Assembly: GCF_025947145.1 (NCBI RefSeq)
Contig: NZ_CP109999.1
Location: forward strand, 1,054,001 to 1,118,000
DNA: 64,000 bases
Direction of reading: 5' to 3'
Source of the DNA: Flavobacterium sp. N1994
GTDB lineage: Bacteria; Bacteroidota; Bacteroidia; Flavobacteriales; Flavobacteriaceae
This document shows, piece by piece, positions 35,540 to 43,761 of this stretch. The stretch's first letter is position 1; the number at the start of each line of letters is the position of its first letter. Below the pieces are notes generated by a model, which did not search any database, had not been told where the DNA came from, and worked only from the letters and a program-made list of their open reading frames with translations. The translations under genes were made by a program, and so were the position numbers.

Positions 35540-36405
35540 TAGTTAAAGCTAATCCCAACTACTAGAAAGTTTTTACCAAAAGTTTCAGTGTTATTTTTGG
35601 CTCCATTATGAACAAAATTCAATGAAAGTGGCATAGAAATTCCTTTACCTAAATCTATTTCTTTTGTGGCTTTGATTCCCATGTTACAAAATGATACTTC
35701 GTCGTAATCAGCGTAATTGTAATAGGCAGCTTTATTATTGATAACAGCTCCAATGAAAGGGTCTAATTCAATTCCTTGTAAAGTTTTAATTAAAGATTTT
35801 TGAAATAAAGTTAGTGTGTAACCCAACTCAAAATAGGTTGTGTAATTTTGCTTGGGATTCTCTCCATTATTATCATATTGATAATCATTACCAGCAACAA
35901 GCGTGCTGATGGTAGCATTAAATGGATATTTGTATCCTTCTGAAAAATCAAAATACAAAATAGCGTCTACCGTTTTTACACCATCATTTCCATAGTTAAA
36001 AAACCTATTATCAACACCATCTACTCTATTAACGGATGGCCAATAATAATCCCAAAGTTGCACTTGTAAAAAATCATTTAATTGATACGTGGCATAAAAA
36101 TCTATTTCTTGATAGCCTTTATAAAAAGTAGTCTCATCTGGATAAAAATAATCACTTTTAAAATTGGTCGTTCCCCAAAAGCCTAGAGTTAATTTAGGTG
36201 TAATTGCATATTCAATTGTAGGTTGCAATGCAACATAATCCCCTCCCCAGCATTGACCTCTCCAAAGATAACGACTGACCAAATCTAACTTTAATGATAT
36301 GCTTTTCTCTTTTTCACTGCTTATACTATCCGTTTTCAATTGGTTTTCTTGTGAATACATTGAAGAAGAGAAAACTAAAAATAAAAACAATACCCTAAAT
36401 TTCAT
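35536..36405 (-). CDS. TorF-like beta-barrel outer membrane protein
   Basis: 289 residues. Signal peptide ends SMYSQ. Mature part has the pattern SLKLDLVSRYLWRGQCWGGDYVALQPTIEYAITPKLTLGFWG typical of the gcw_chp/TorF family of about 12-stranded barrels; ends in NY aromatic. Its coding end overlaps the end of rimO by 4 bp in convergent orientation. It begins inside the last codons of the upstream CHASE4 hybrid kinase gene (11 bp overlap), so they are cotranscribed. Substrate unknown. Confidence 0.72.
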   Translation of the reverse strand: MKFRVLFLFLVFSSSMYSQENQLKTDSISSEKEKSISLKLDLVSRYLWRGQCWGGDYVALQPTIEYAITPKLTLGFWGTTNFKSDYFYPDETTFYKGYQEIDFYATYQLNDFLQVQLWDYYWPSVNRVDGVDNRFFNYGNDGVKTVDAILYFDFSEGYKYPFNATISTLVAGNDYQYDNNGENPKQNYTTYFELGYTLTLFQKSLIKTLQGIELDPFIGAVINNKAAYYNYADYDEVSFCNMGIKATKEIDLGKGISMPLSLNFVHNGAKNNTETFGKNFLVVGISFNY

Positions 36406-38503
36406 AACTATTTTTTTTATTAAGATATTGATCTATTAGTTCAAATAGTCTCTCTCTATTTAATGGTTTTGTTATGTAATCTGTAAAACCAGCTTCCTCA
36501 ATTCTTACTTTATCATCAGAGGAAGAATAGGCAGTTTGAGCGATAATTGGTAACATTGGACGCATAGGTAAAATTTGCTCCAAAGCTTCAAAACCGTTCA
36601 TTAATGGCATTTTAATATCCATCAAAACCAAATCAATATTCGGATTATTGAGGCATGCATCTACGGCTTCCTGACCATTGATAGCTCTGATAATTTTGAA
36701 ATTTGTTTTTTGCATCATCTTTTGGAACAACAAGAAATTAATATTGTCATCTTCGGCAATAAGGATAACTTGATCTTCTGATTGAATAACTTCGACATTA
36801 TTTACAGGTTTTACAACTATATGTTCCGCTTTAGCATAAACCAATGGTATAGAAAAGTAAAAAGTAGAGCCTTCACCAATTTTTGATGACAAACTAATCG
36901 TTCCTCCCAATAAGTCTATGTAGGCTTTTGAAATAGCTAGACCTAATCCTAATCCGCCAACTTTGATGGAAATATCGCTATCAACACGTTTGAATCTATC
37001 AAAAATATTTTTATGATTATCTTCATCAATTCCCAAACCAGTATCTTTTACTGTAAAATGAATTAATTTATTTTCTTCGTCAATTTCAAAACCTAAAGTA
37101 ACAGATCCTTTTTCGGTAAATTTGATGGCATTAGTCAACAAATTAATTATTACCTGTTTGAGTTTTATATCATCGGTTATAATATTAAACTCGGTCGGAA
37201 CTTTACTTTTTATTAATTTGAAATCAATATTCTTATTCTTTATGGTTATTTTAACTGTTTCGTAAAGCTCATTAATACAGGATTCTAAATTAACAACAGC
37301 ATGATTTGGAATGAGTTGATTCGAGTCTATTTTGGACATTTCAATCAAATCATCAATAATAGAAACTAGATTTTTACCACTTTTTTCAATTATATTTAGA
37401 TATTCTAGTTTTTCAGATTTACTGATTTCAGTATTAATAATTAATTCTGTAAAACCATTAATGGCATTCATTGGAGTTCTTATCTCGTGAGATAAATTAG
37501 CTAAAAAGGATGATTTTAATCTATCTCCTTCTTCCGCTTTTATCTTGGCGTTGATTAATTCAATTTTTTGATTGCTATTCTCCTCAAATAAATCCCCTAT
37601 ATAACTGAACTCACCGGTAGTTTTCTTTAACTCTTTTATAGCTTTTCTATTCCCAGTTTCTAATGCTCTTCTTACCAAATCTAATGGGTAGTACACTAAC
37701 CTTCTTGTATAAAATAAATTAATTAAAAGATTAATAATGAAGGCAACTATAATAACATATAATATACTTATGGCATTCTCAAAATAGACTTCAAACTTTC
37801 TTTTAAATAAAAAATTTCCAACGAATTGATTGTTATAATCGGTCAATTTGTACAAGGAAGTAATTTCATTTTTATGCTTTGGCAAAACCGGATTAGTATC
37901 GGTAAAAATTATTGTTGAACTGGTTAATTTTTCTAGGTTTTTAACATATTTAATATCTATCAATCTAACCACAAAAAAATAGCCCGCAGTTGGCGTTTTA
38001 TTTTTCATAGGGTCATTTGACGCATGGATTGCGGCACCGGTTACTTCTACAATTCCTTCTGGAATTTTCATATAGAATTTATTAATCCCAACTTTATCTA
38101 GTAATTCCATTTCTTTTTTTGGAATAAAATCTAGTGTTTTAATTTTTGCTGTTGGTGTTCTAATGATAAAGTTCTTTTGGGCATCATAAGCGCCTAAGTA
38201 ATCCGCTTCATAGATTTCTAATTCATTTCCTATAGTACTATTGTACCAATTTTCATCTTTTGATTTGATGAAATTCACAAATTCGTCCCAATTGGTATCG
38301 TTATTTATAGCAACTAATATGGGCTTTGCATTAACTTCAAGTAGTTTATTTATTTCGTGATTAAACTGTTCAATCGTATGCCCATAAACTTGTGTTTCTG
38401 CTTTTTTGGTATAATAAAATAAGGCGAAGTAGAGAAGGATAAAAAAAATGCTGGAAGAAAATATTAACCAAAGTATTTTGGGAAATGTCTTTTTTACTGT
38501 CAT
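36395..38503 (-). CDS. CHASE4 hybrid sensor histidine kinase
   Basis: 702 residues. Helix 8-28, periplasmic CHASE4 domain about 45-220 (NNDTNWDEFVNFIKSKDENW, LGAYDAQKNFIIR), helix about 245-265, HisKA with SFLANLSHEIRTPMNAINGF (phospho-acceptor His about residue 340), HATPase with LLTNAIKFTEKG and GLGLGLAISKAY, then a C-terminal receiver (ILIAEDDNINFLLF, LVLMDIKMPLMNG, TKPLNRERL). It likely senses a periplasmic ligand and passes phosphate through its own receiver to a remote Hpt or regulator, since no separate regulator gene is adjacent. The TorF-like barrel gene follows with an 11 bp overlap. Confidence 0.92.
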   Translation of the reverse strand: MTVKKTFPKILWLIFSSSIFFILLYFALFYYTKKAETQVYGHTIEQFNHEINKLLEVNAKPILVAINNDTNWDEFVNFIKSKDENWYNSTIGNELEIYEADYLGAYDAQKNFIIRTPTAKIKTLDFIPKKEMELLDKVGINKFYMKIPEGIVEVTGAAIHASNDPMKNKTPTAGYFFVVRLIDIKYVKNLEKLTSSTIIFTDTNPVLPKHKNEITSLYKLTDYNNQFVGNFLFKRKFEVYFENAISILYVIIVAFIINLLINLFYTRRLVYYPLDLVRRALETGNRKAIKELKKTTGEFSYIGDLFEENSNQKIELINAKIKAEEGDRLKSSFLANLSHEIRTPMNAINGFTELIINTEISKSEKLEYLNIIEKSGKNLVSIIDDLIEMSKIDSNQLIPNHAVVNLESCINELYETVKITIKNKNIDFKLIKSKVPTEFNIITDDIKLKQVIINLLTNAIKFTEKGSVTLGFEIDEENKLIHFTVKDTGLGIDEDNHKNIFDRFKRVDSDISIKVGGLGLGLAISKAYIDLLGGTISLSSKIGEGSTFYFSIPLVYAKAEHIVVKPVNNVEVIQSEDQVILIAEDDNINFLLFQKMMQKTNFKIIRAINGQEAVDACLNNPNIDLVLMDIKMPLMNGFEALEQILPMRPMLPIIAQTAYSSSDDKVRIEEAGFTDYITKPLNRERLFELIDQYLNKKNSYEI

Positions 38504-38690
38504 TATTACGGATATAGATAATTATTTTGCTGAGCATTAAAAATATGTTAAAAAAACGGAAATAACTACCCATAAAAATAAAAACAATCAAGAAGTTATT
38601 AAGAATTTAGAATAGTTTCTTGGCCTCACAAAATCTTAAAAAAAGACCATGATTTATTCATTTTTTAAAGACATTTTCACAATAAAAATT

Positions 38691-38698
38691 TAAATTTG
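38691..38698 (+). promoter_or_regulatory. Putative -7 promoter element (TAAATTTG)
   Basis: TAAATTTG matches TAnnTTTG, 25 bases before the ATG of the TPR gene. Confidence 0.4.
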
Positions 38699-38723
38699 TT
38701 ATATATGATATTCGATAATAATT

Positions 38724-39434
38724 ATGAAGATACTATTCTTGTTTTTGATAACTATGACCTCTATAACAAATGCTAATAGCCAAACGTTAAAAGAAGAATA
38801 TAAAGAAAAAGCTTCTCAACATTTCTATAAAGAAGAGTTTAAAGAAAGTCTTGAATGCTATACTAAAATCATTCAATTATACCCCAATGATTCATCCGCT
38901 TATAACTTTAGGGGGCAACTTTATGAATTACTTCACGATTATAAAAATGCCATCGCCGACTACACAAAACAAATAGCAATTGACCCAACTTTTGCCGATA
39001 GTTATTTCTTTAGAGCTATGGCAAAAGAAAAAGTAAAAGACCATAAAGGAGCCATTTTAGATTATACAAAAACTATAGCATTAGAACCTAGAAATTCGGA
39101 TGCTTATTATTTTCGTGGCCTAAATAAAGTAGCATTAAAAAACTTTAAAGACGTTATGAATGATTATGCAAATGCGATAAAATTAAGACCCGATCATGCT
39201 GAAGTATATGCTGATAGAGCTTCGCTTGAAATGCAATTTAAAGAATATAAAAAAGCTATGCTAGATTATAATAAAGCTATTGAATTAAATGACATCAATC
39301 CTGAATTCTATTTAAAGAGAGGCAAATTAAAAGTCAAAATTGGTCAGCAAAAAAGTGCTTGTGATGACTTTAAAAAATGCTGTGAATTAGATGAAAATTT
39401 TAAATCAAAATTACCTAAAGTTAATTGTAACTAA
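38724..39434 (+). CDS. Secreted TPR repeat protein
   Basis: 236 residues with a signal peptide ending near TNANSQ. It is almost entirely TPR units of 34 residues: HFYKEEFKESLECYTKIIQL, YNFRGQLYELLHDYKNAIAD, YFFRAMAKEKVKDHKGAILD, YYFRGLNKVALKNFKDVMND, YADRASLEMQFKEYKKAMLD and a last one, about six in total. CDDFKKCCELD near the end has three cysteines. Likely a periplasmic scaffold. The ApbE gene starts 8 bp after its stop, which suggests cotranscription. Confidence 0.8.
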   Translation: MKILFLFLITMTSITNANSQTLKEEYKEKASQHFYKEEFKESLECYTKIIQLYPNDSSAYNFRGQLYELLHDYKNAIADYTKQIAIDPTFADSYFFRAMAKEKVKDHKGAILDYTKTIALEPRNSDAYYFRGLNKVALKNFKDVMNDYANAIKLRPDHAEVYADRASLEMQFKEYKKAMLDYNKAIELNDINPEFYLKRGKLKVKIGQQKSACDDFKKCCELDENFKSKLPKVNCN

Positions 39435-39441
39435 TTACATA

Positions 39442-40449
39442 ATGAAAAAAATACATTTTTTTAGTTTTCTTCTAATTTCAATTTTTGGTTATGCTCAGAA
39501 TGAACCTGTCAAAATAGAAGGAGAAGCTCAAGGTACAACTTATCATATCACTTATTTTGATAAGAAAAATAGAAATCTGAAACCTGAAATTGAGAAATTA
39601 TTAAAAGACTTTGATAAATCTGTTTCAACTTATATCCCCAATTCAATTATTTCTAGAGTAAATTCCAATCAAAAAAATGTCAAAGTTGACAAGTATTTTA
39701 TTGCCTGTTTTAAAAAAGCCAAAGAAGTTTGGAAGAATACTAATGGTGCTTTTGACCCAACGGTTTACCCCTTAGTAAATGCATGGGGCTTTGGTCCAGG
39801 AAAAAAACAAAAAATTGAAAAGGAAAAAATTGATAGCATCCTTAAGTTTGTTGGTTTTGATTTGATTGAATTAAAAGGAAACACAATAGTTAAAAAAGAT
39901 CCTCGAGTTGCCCTTGATTTTAACGCCTTTGCCCAAGGATATTCAGTGGATGTAGTTTCTGGATTTTTAAATTCAAAAGGAATTCACAATTATATAGTTG
40001 AAATTGGTGGGGAAGTTTATGCCAATGGTAAGAAACCAAATGGTGAGAATTGGAGTATTGGAATTGAAAAACCTATTGACAATAAAACGGAATTAAACCC
40101 TCTGAAAGCAGTAGTCAAATTAGAAAACTTAGCAGTAGCGACTTCTGGAAATTATAGAAGATTTATTATTGAAGATGGCGTTAAGTACGCTCATCATATA
40201 GATCCTAAAACAGGATATCCAACCAAAAATAATTTACTAAGCGCTTCTGTTTTCTCGAAACAATGTATCAGTTCTGATGCCAATGCTACAGGTATTTTAG
40301 TAATGGGATTAGAAAAGGCTAAAGCGTTTTTACAAAAGCATACTGAACTTCAAGCTTATTTGATTTATTCTGATGAAAAAGGGAATTATCAAATCTTTGA
40401 AACACCTGGCATAAAACTAATACTTTCTGAAGTAACTGATGAAGAATAA
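39442..40449 (+). CDS. apbE: FAD:protein FMN transferase (ApbE)
   Basis: 335 residues with signal peptide MKKIHFFSFLLISIFGYAQ. ApbE attaches FMN through a phosphoester to Ser/Thr of periplasmic or membrane flavoproteins such as NqrB/NqrC or RnfG. Key motifs: GTTYHITYFD (N-terminal), AFDPTVYPLVNAWGFG, LDFNAFAQGYSVDVV, GGEVYANGKKPNGENW, HHIDPKTGYPTKNN (Mg/FAD site) and SSDANATGILVMG. I start at 39442 instead of the ATG at 39391, which would overlap the TPR gene and spoil the signal peptide. No target flavoprotein is in the window; convergent DUF2271 gene is often linked to ApbE genes. Confidence 0.93.
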   Translation: MKKIHFFSFLLISIFGYAQNEPVKIEGEAQGTTYHITYFDKKNRNLKPEIEKLLKDFDKSVSTYIPNSIISRVNSNQKNVKVDKYFIACFKKAKEVWKNTNGAFDPTVYPLVNAWGFGPGKKQKIEKEKIDSILKFVGFDLIELKGNTIVKKDPRVALDFNAFAQGYSVDVVSGFLNSKGIHNYIVEIGGEVYANGKKPNGENWSIGIEKPIDNKTELNPLKAVVKLENLAVATSGNYRRFIIEDGVKYAHHIDPKTGYPTKNNLLSASVFSKQCISSDANATGILVMGLEKAKAFLQKHTELQAYLIYSDEKGNYQIFETPGIKLILSEVTDEE

Positions 40450-40477
40450 AAAAAGCATCCATAAATGGATGCTTTTT
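40448..40477. terminator. Bidirectional terminator
   Basis: Stem AAAAAGCATCCAT / ATGGATGCTTTTT with a 2-base loop. It overlaps the ApbE stop codon and lies 25 bases beyond the stop of the converging DUF2271 gene. Confidence 0.8.
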
Positions 40478-40501
40478 CCTAAAAACATAGTCTCAAAAAA
40501 A

Positions 40502-41344
40502 TTATTTATCCAAAAGAACTTTATAAGTTGCTGTTCCTTTGTCATTAGTTAAACTAAAAATATAAATACCATTAGCAAAGGAAGATAGATCTATCTTTTT
40601 AGTGGTATCAATCAATGAAGAATCAACATCTTCGCTATAAACTACTTCACCTAAAATATTTACTACTTTAATATTGTTAACTTCATTTTTAAAATCAATA
40701 TTAAAAATACCTTTTGATGGGTTAGGATAAACTACAAAAGCTGGTGTAGTATTAAAATCTTCAACACCTAAAGTTGCTGCCCAACTTAAAGAAATTGCGG
40801 TAAAGTTAGTGTCAGCTGCTGGAGTTTGTGAATCAGTATTTGGACCTTTAGTAAAAGGGAAATATCTTGTTGCTGTAGCGCTACTATGTCCCCATGTTTC
40901 TTGAACAACTACTCTATAAGATCCATCTGCTACAACTGTACCAGCAACGTTTGTTCCGTTCCAAGTGTATGTATGAGGTAAAAACGCATTCGCTAATGAA
41001 TTAGGCGTTCCAGTTGCTCCTCTTCCCATTGTTGCTCCAGTAGAGGCATCTACAACGCTACTTCCAGATTTAGAAACCCAAGTTGCTAAATGATCATTGG
41101 TCCCACCTGCCCAATAACGGGCTTTAGTTTTAACAAAAGTTGAAGTTCCTGCAGTAGTTCCACATGGAGTACAACTTTCAATCCAAACAGCTATTACATA
41201 TCTACCATCAGTTTCATAATTCCCTGAGGTATGCTTTGGACAAGTTAATGTAAATGTTAATGTTCCTGCTGTCTGAGCTGATGCTTTAAAAGAAAAACCG
41301 AACATCACAAATATCGTTGCAATACTTAGTATAATTTTTTTCAT
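40502..41344 (-). CDS. DUF2271 protein with T9SS type A sorting domain
   Basis: 280 residues. Signal peptide ends SFKASAQ. Residues about 25-180 match DUF2271 (LTFTLTCPKHTSGNYETDGRYVIAVWIE, FVKTKARYWAGGTNDHLATW, GSYRVVVQETWGHSS). The CTPCG motif gives a possible disulfide or metal site. The C-terminal 75 residues (FVVYPNPSKGIFNIDF ... GIYIFSLTNDKG) are a T9SS type A sorting domain, so the protein should be surface-anchored. It is the last gene of the five-gene leftward set; DUF2271 genes co-occur with ApbE, flavin and PepSY genes in other bacteria. Function unknown. Confidence 0.83.
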   Translation of the reverse strand: MKKIILSIATIFVMFGFSFKASAQTAGTLTFTLTCPKHTSGNYETDGRYVIAVWIESCTPCGTTAGTSTFVKTKARYWAGGTNDHLATWVSKSGSSVVDASTGATMGRGATGTPNSLANAFLPHTYTWNGTNVAGTVVADGSYRVVVQETWGHSSATATRYFPFTKGPNTDSQTPAADTNFTAISLSWAATLGVEDFNTTPAFVVYPNPSKGIFNIDFKNEVNNIKVVNILGEVVYSEDVDSSLIDTTKKIDLSSFANGIYIFSLTNDKGTATYKVLLDK

Positions 41345-41398
41345 AATTAAAATGTTTTACTTTTTTGAACTAAATGAATTTCATTTAAGTTCTTATTA

Positions 41399-41932
41399 TT
41401 ATTTATTTTCAAGTGGTAATTTAATAGTGATTTTAGCAGTTTCTGCTAATGTTTTTTTGGCTAATGCAGGAACTTCAAGTTTATAATCAGCAAGTTTAAT
41501 AGTGAAACTTCCAGCAATATTTAATTTAGCACCTTCACTAGTAACAGTCATTTTAGTTTTTACTTTATTAGTCACTCCGTGAATAGTCAAATCACCTTCT
41601 ACATCGTAACTTCCAGTTTTTCCATCATAATTTAAAACCTTTCCCTTGAAACTTGCTTTAGGAAGTTTATCACTTTCCATATAGTTTTCATTGAAATGTT
41701 CTTCCATTAAAGGAGATTTGAACTTGAATGATTTTACCATAGCTTGAACAACAACTTCACCAGTAGATTTGTCAAAAATACTTGAAACTGTTTTGTTAGT
41801 TCCTATAACTTCGTCCATAGCTCCAGGAACAGTGGCGTCAAACTTAATCTCTCCAACACGTGTCATCATTTTTTGAGAAAATGCTGCTCCACCTATTAAA
41901 AGAGCTACTACTATAATTGCAATTTTTTTCAT
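41399..41932 (-). CDS. YceI family protein
   Basis: 177 residues with signal peptide ending GGAAFSQ. The lipocalin-like YceI barrel is shown by MMTRVGEIKFDATVPGAM, SFKFKSPLMEEHFNENYME, ASFKGKVL, VEGDLTIHGVTNKV and KLADYKLEVPALAKKTL. YceI proteins bind isoprenoid chains such as polyprenyl quinone precursors. Position between a c-type heme lipoprotein and a DUF2271 protein supports a periplasmic electron or quinone-related role (inference). Length is normal. Confidence 0.88.
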   Translation of the reverse strand: MKKIAIIVVALLIGGAAFSQKMMTRVGEIKFDATVPGAMDEVIGTNKTVSSIFDKSTGEVVVQAMVKSFKFKSPLMEEHFNENYMESDKLPKASFKGKVLNYDGKTGSYDVEGDLTIHGVTNKVKTKMTVTSEGAKLNIAGSFTIKLADYKLEVPALAKKTLAETAKITIKLPLENK

Positions 41933-41947
41933 AATTATTTTAATTTA

Positions 41948-42289
41948 TTATTGTTGGATAAGCCCTTGATCTATCCATGCATTAAACATATCTATTTGTA
42001 CTTGAGGTAATTTACCTGTTTGTGGCATTAATCCACATGAAGAGCCATCAAGTCTACAAGCAATATTATCAGCATTATCAACTACTTGTTGATAGGTTTC
42101 TAATGGAGAATCTGGTCGAGTCCCATTGACACTATGACATGATACACATTGTGCAGTCATTATTTGTTTTATTTTACCTTCATACGTTGGATTGGCAACA
42201 AAACCTGAAATACCCGAATAGGTATTCGATTCGCAAGAAACTACTAATGTTCCAATGGCTACTAAAAAAAGAATTTTTACTGTTTTCAT
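41948..42289 (-). CDS. c-type cytochrome lipoprotein
   Basis: 113 residues from MKTVKILF. The lipobox LVVSCES predicts a lipid anchor at Cys near residue 18. A single heme-c motif CVSCH (QIMTAQCVSCHSVN) and a following Met-rich segment GLMPQTGKLPQ with axial Met candidate M in LMPQ are visible. Extra cysteines (ACRLD, SSCG) may pair as a disulfide. I choose the ATG at 42289; the longer frame from 42382 lies inside the previous gene and would hide the lipobox. Gene spacing of 4 bp from the DUF5777 stop supports cotranscription. Confidence 0.82.
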   Translation of the reverse strand: MKTVKILFLVAIGTLVVSCESNTYSGISGFVANPTYEGKIKQIMTAQCVSCHSVNGTRPDSPLETYQQVVDNADNIACRLDGSSCGLMPQTGKLPQVQIDMFNAWIDQGLIQQ

Positions 42290-42293
42290 ATTG

Positions 42294-43163
42294 TTAAAAA
42301 GCTCTATACATGTTAAACCCAAAATAAATACTTCCTCCTGCGTCCCATCTTCCTGTGGTGTTGGTAAAATAAGCAACATCATTCATAGGCTGAGAACTAG
42401 AGAAAACTAACTGAAATACGTGACCTCCTGTTTCTATATCAAAACCGGCTGTTAAAGGATTGTGATAATATTCATGCTCTACTGGAGTTAAACGAGCAGC
42501 ATATTCTAAATTAAAACTAATTCTTTTAGATAATTTACATCTTCCGCCGAAACCAATAGCCATTTGATCTTTTCTATCTGTCCCTGGTTGTAAATCATAT
42601 AAGTTTTTGTGAATAAACACTGGATTAACTTCTAATGAAATGGCATCAGAAAATTTTCTTGAAATAAGTAATTGACTAGTAAATGCGAAACGATTTGATT
42701 CTTTAAAATCTGGATACAAATTAGGATCAAATTTAGAGGAATTGATGTCCATTGTATTGTATCCTACTATAGTAAATGGAAAACCGTTCTCCAATTGATT
42801 CGCCAATCTATATTTGATAGAAAATTCGAATGTTTTTTGATAAGTGTGGCGAGACAATCCTAAAGACAACCAATCCGTTGCTCCATAAATCCCACCTAAT
42901 CTTGTTAATGCATTGTCTAGACCAAAGAAATTATTGATTCCTTCTTTTAAATCACCAAAACGGTGAGAAACTAGAAAATACCACTCATTTTTGGCTGGTA
43001 ACTTAGTGGATTGCATATTACATACTTGCAATCCTTTAAATGCTGCTGAAACAGCTAGTTTTTGTTTTGGCACTGAATCGAGTTCACTCATTAAATCCTG
43101 AGCACTTGCTGCATTAAAAGCAAATATCAAGAAAGCTGAACACGCAATTTTAATTAATTTCAT
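42294..43163 (-). CDS. DUF5777 beta-barrel protein
   Basis: 289 residues; signal peptide ends NAASAQ. Features of the DUF5777 family: FKGLQVCNMQSTKLPAKNEW, FLVSHRFGDLKEGINNFFGLDNA and the following beta strands, with the C-terminus rich in aromatics (YFGFNMYRAF). It is probably an outer membrane barrel. It starts 7 bp after the OB-fold gene and ends 4 bp before the cytochrome gene. Function unknown; a barrel paired with a heme lipoprotein and YceI hints at trans-envelope redox work. Confidence 0.82.
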   Translation of the reverse strand: MKLIKIACSAFLIFAFNAASAQDLMSELDSVPKQKLAVSAAFKGLQVCNMQSTKLPAKNEWYFLVSHRFGDLKEGINNFFGLDNALTRLGGIYGATDWLSLGLSRHTYQKTFEFSIKYRLANQLENGFPFTIVGYNTMDINSSKFDPNLYPDFKESNRFAFTSQLLISRKFSDAISLEVNPVFIHKNLYDLQPGTDRKDQMAIGFGGRCKLSKRISFNLEYAARLTPVEHEYYHNPLTAGFDIETGGHVFQLVFSSSQPMNDVAYFTNTTGRWDAGGSIYFGFNMYRAF

Positions 43164-43170
43164 CTTGAGT

Positions 43171-43569
43171 TTATTTGTTATTTGATTGGTTACATTGGTC
43201 TAATTTTAATTCCCCTAAAAGATCATCATATCCTACTACTCTTCCTTTAATAGTCACATTTTGACCATTTTTTATAGTAGTATCAGCTGAAGAAAAATTA
43301 CAATTAACAGCATTATCTAATATCACTTCTTTATCGTTAACAGAAGTTACAGTTCCCGAAATAGCAACTGGTTTTTCTAAATACTTTTTGTTAGCAGCAT
43401 CAACGTTTGAAGTAAACTCAGCAACAATGGCTTTTGTTGTTATTGTAAAGGCAGCTTCTTCTGACTGGATATCTCTTTTGCCTCCGTGGTAAGCATAATA
43501 GCGAGCTCCAAAAAAGCCTCCTACTGCTATGACTACTAATAGAAGTAGTATTTTGATTGTTTTATTCAT
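43171..43569 (-). CDS. Membrane-anchored OB-fold protein
   Basis: 132 residues. One N-terminal membrane helix (IKILLLLVVIAVGGFFGARYYAY), then a Lys/Glu-rich linker and an OB-fold of the tRNA_anti-like type (YLEKPVAISGTVTSVNDKEVI, NCNFS, VTIKGRVVGYDDLLGELKLDQC). Two cysteines (NCNFS, DQCNQ) are conserved in spacing with such proteins. It leads the five-gene unit. OB-folds in the periplasm bind oligosaccharides or proteins; nothing more can be said. Confidence 0.75.
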   Translation of the reverse strand: MNKTIKILLLLVVIAVGGFFGARYYAYHGGKRDIQSEEAAFTITTKAIVAEFTSNVDAANKKYLEKPVAISGTVTSVNDKEVILDNAVNCNFSSADTTIKNGQNVTIKGRVVGYDDLLGELKLDQCNQSNNK

Positions 43570-43761
43570 ATATAAAGTATTTAAAGTGCTTATAATTGTA
43601 ACTTATTTTAATCTCAAATCTTATTTCATTAAGTGAAAATTGATTATACAACTAAATGATATTGCTTATATGATGGTTAAAACAAACATGACAAATAATA
43701 CCCCACCCAAAATTTAAAAAAAAGTCTATAAAAGTGAAAAAAAATAGATAAAAGGACCAAA

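Noticed and set aside
42290..42382. Long N-terminal extension of the cytochrome lipoprotein
   Set aside because: It would lie within the DUF5777 gene and bury the lipobox, so the ATG at 42289 is preferred.
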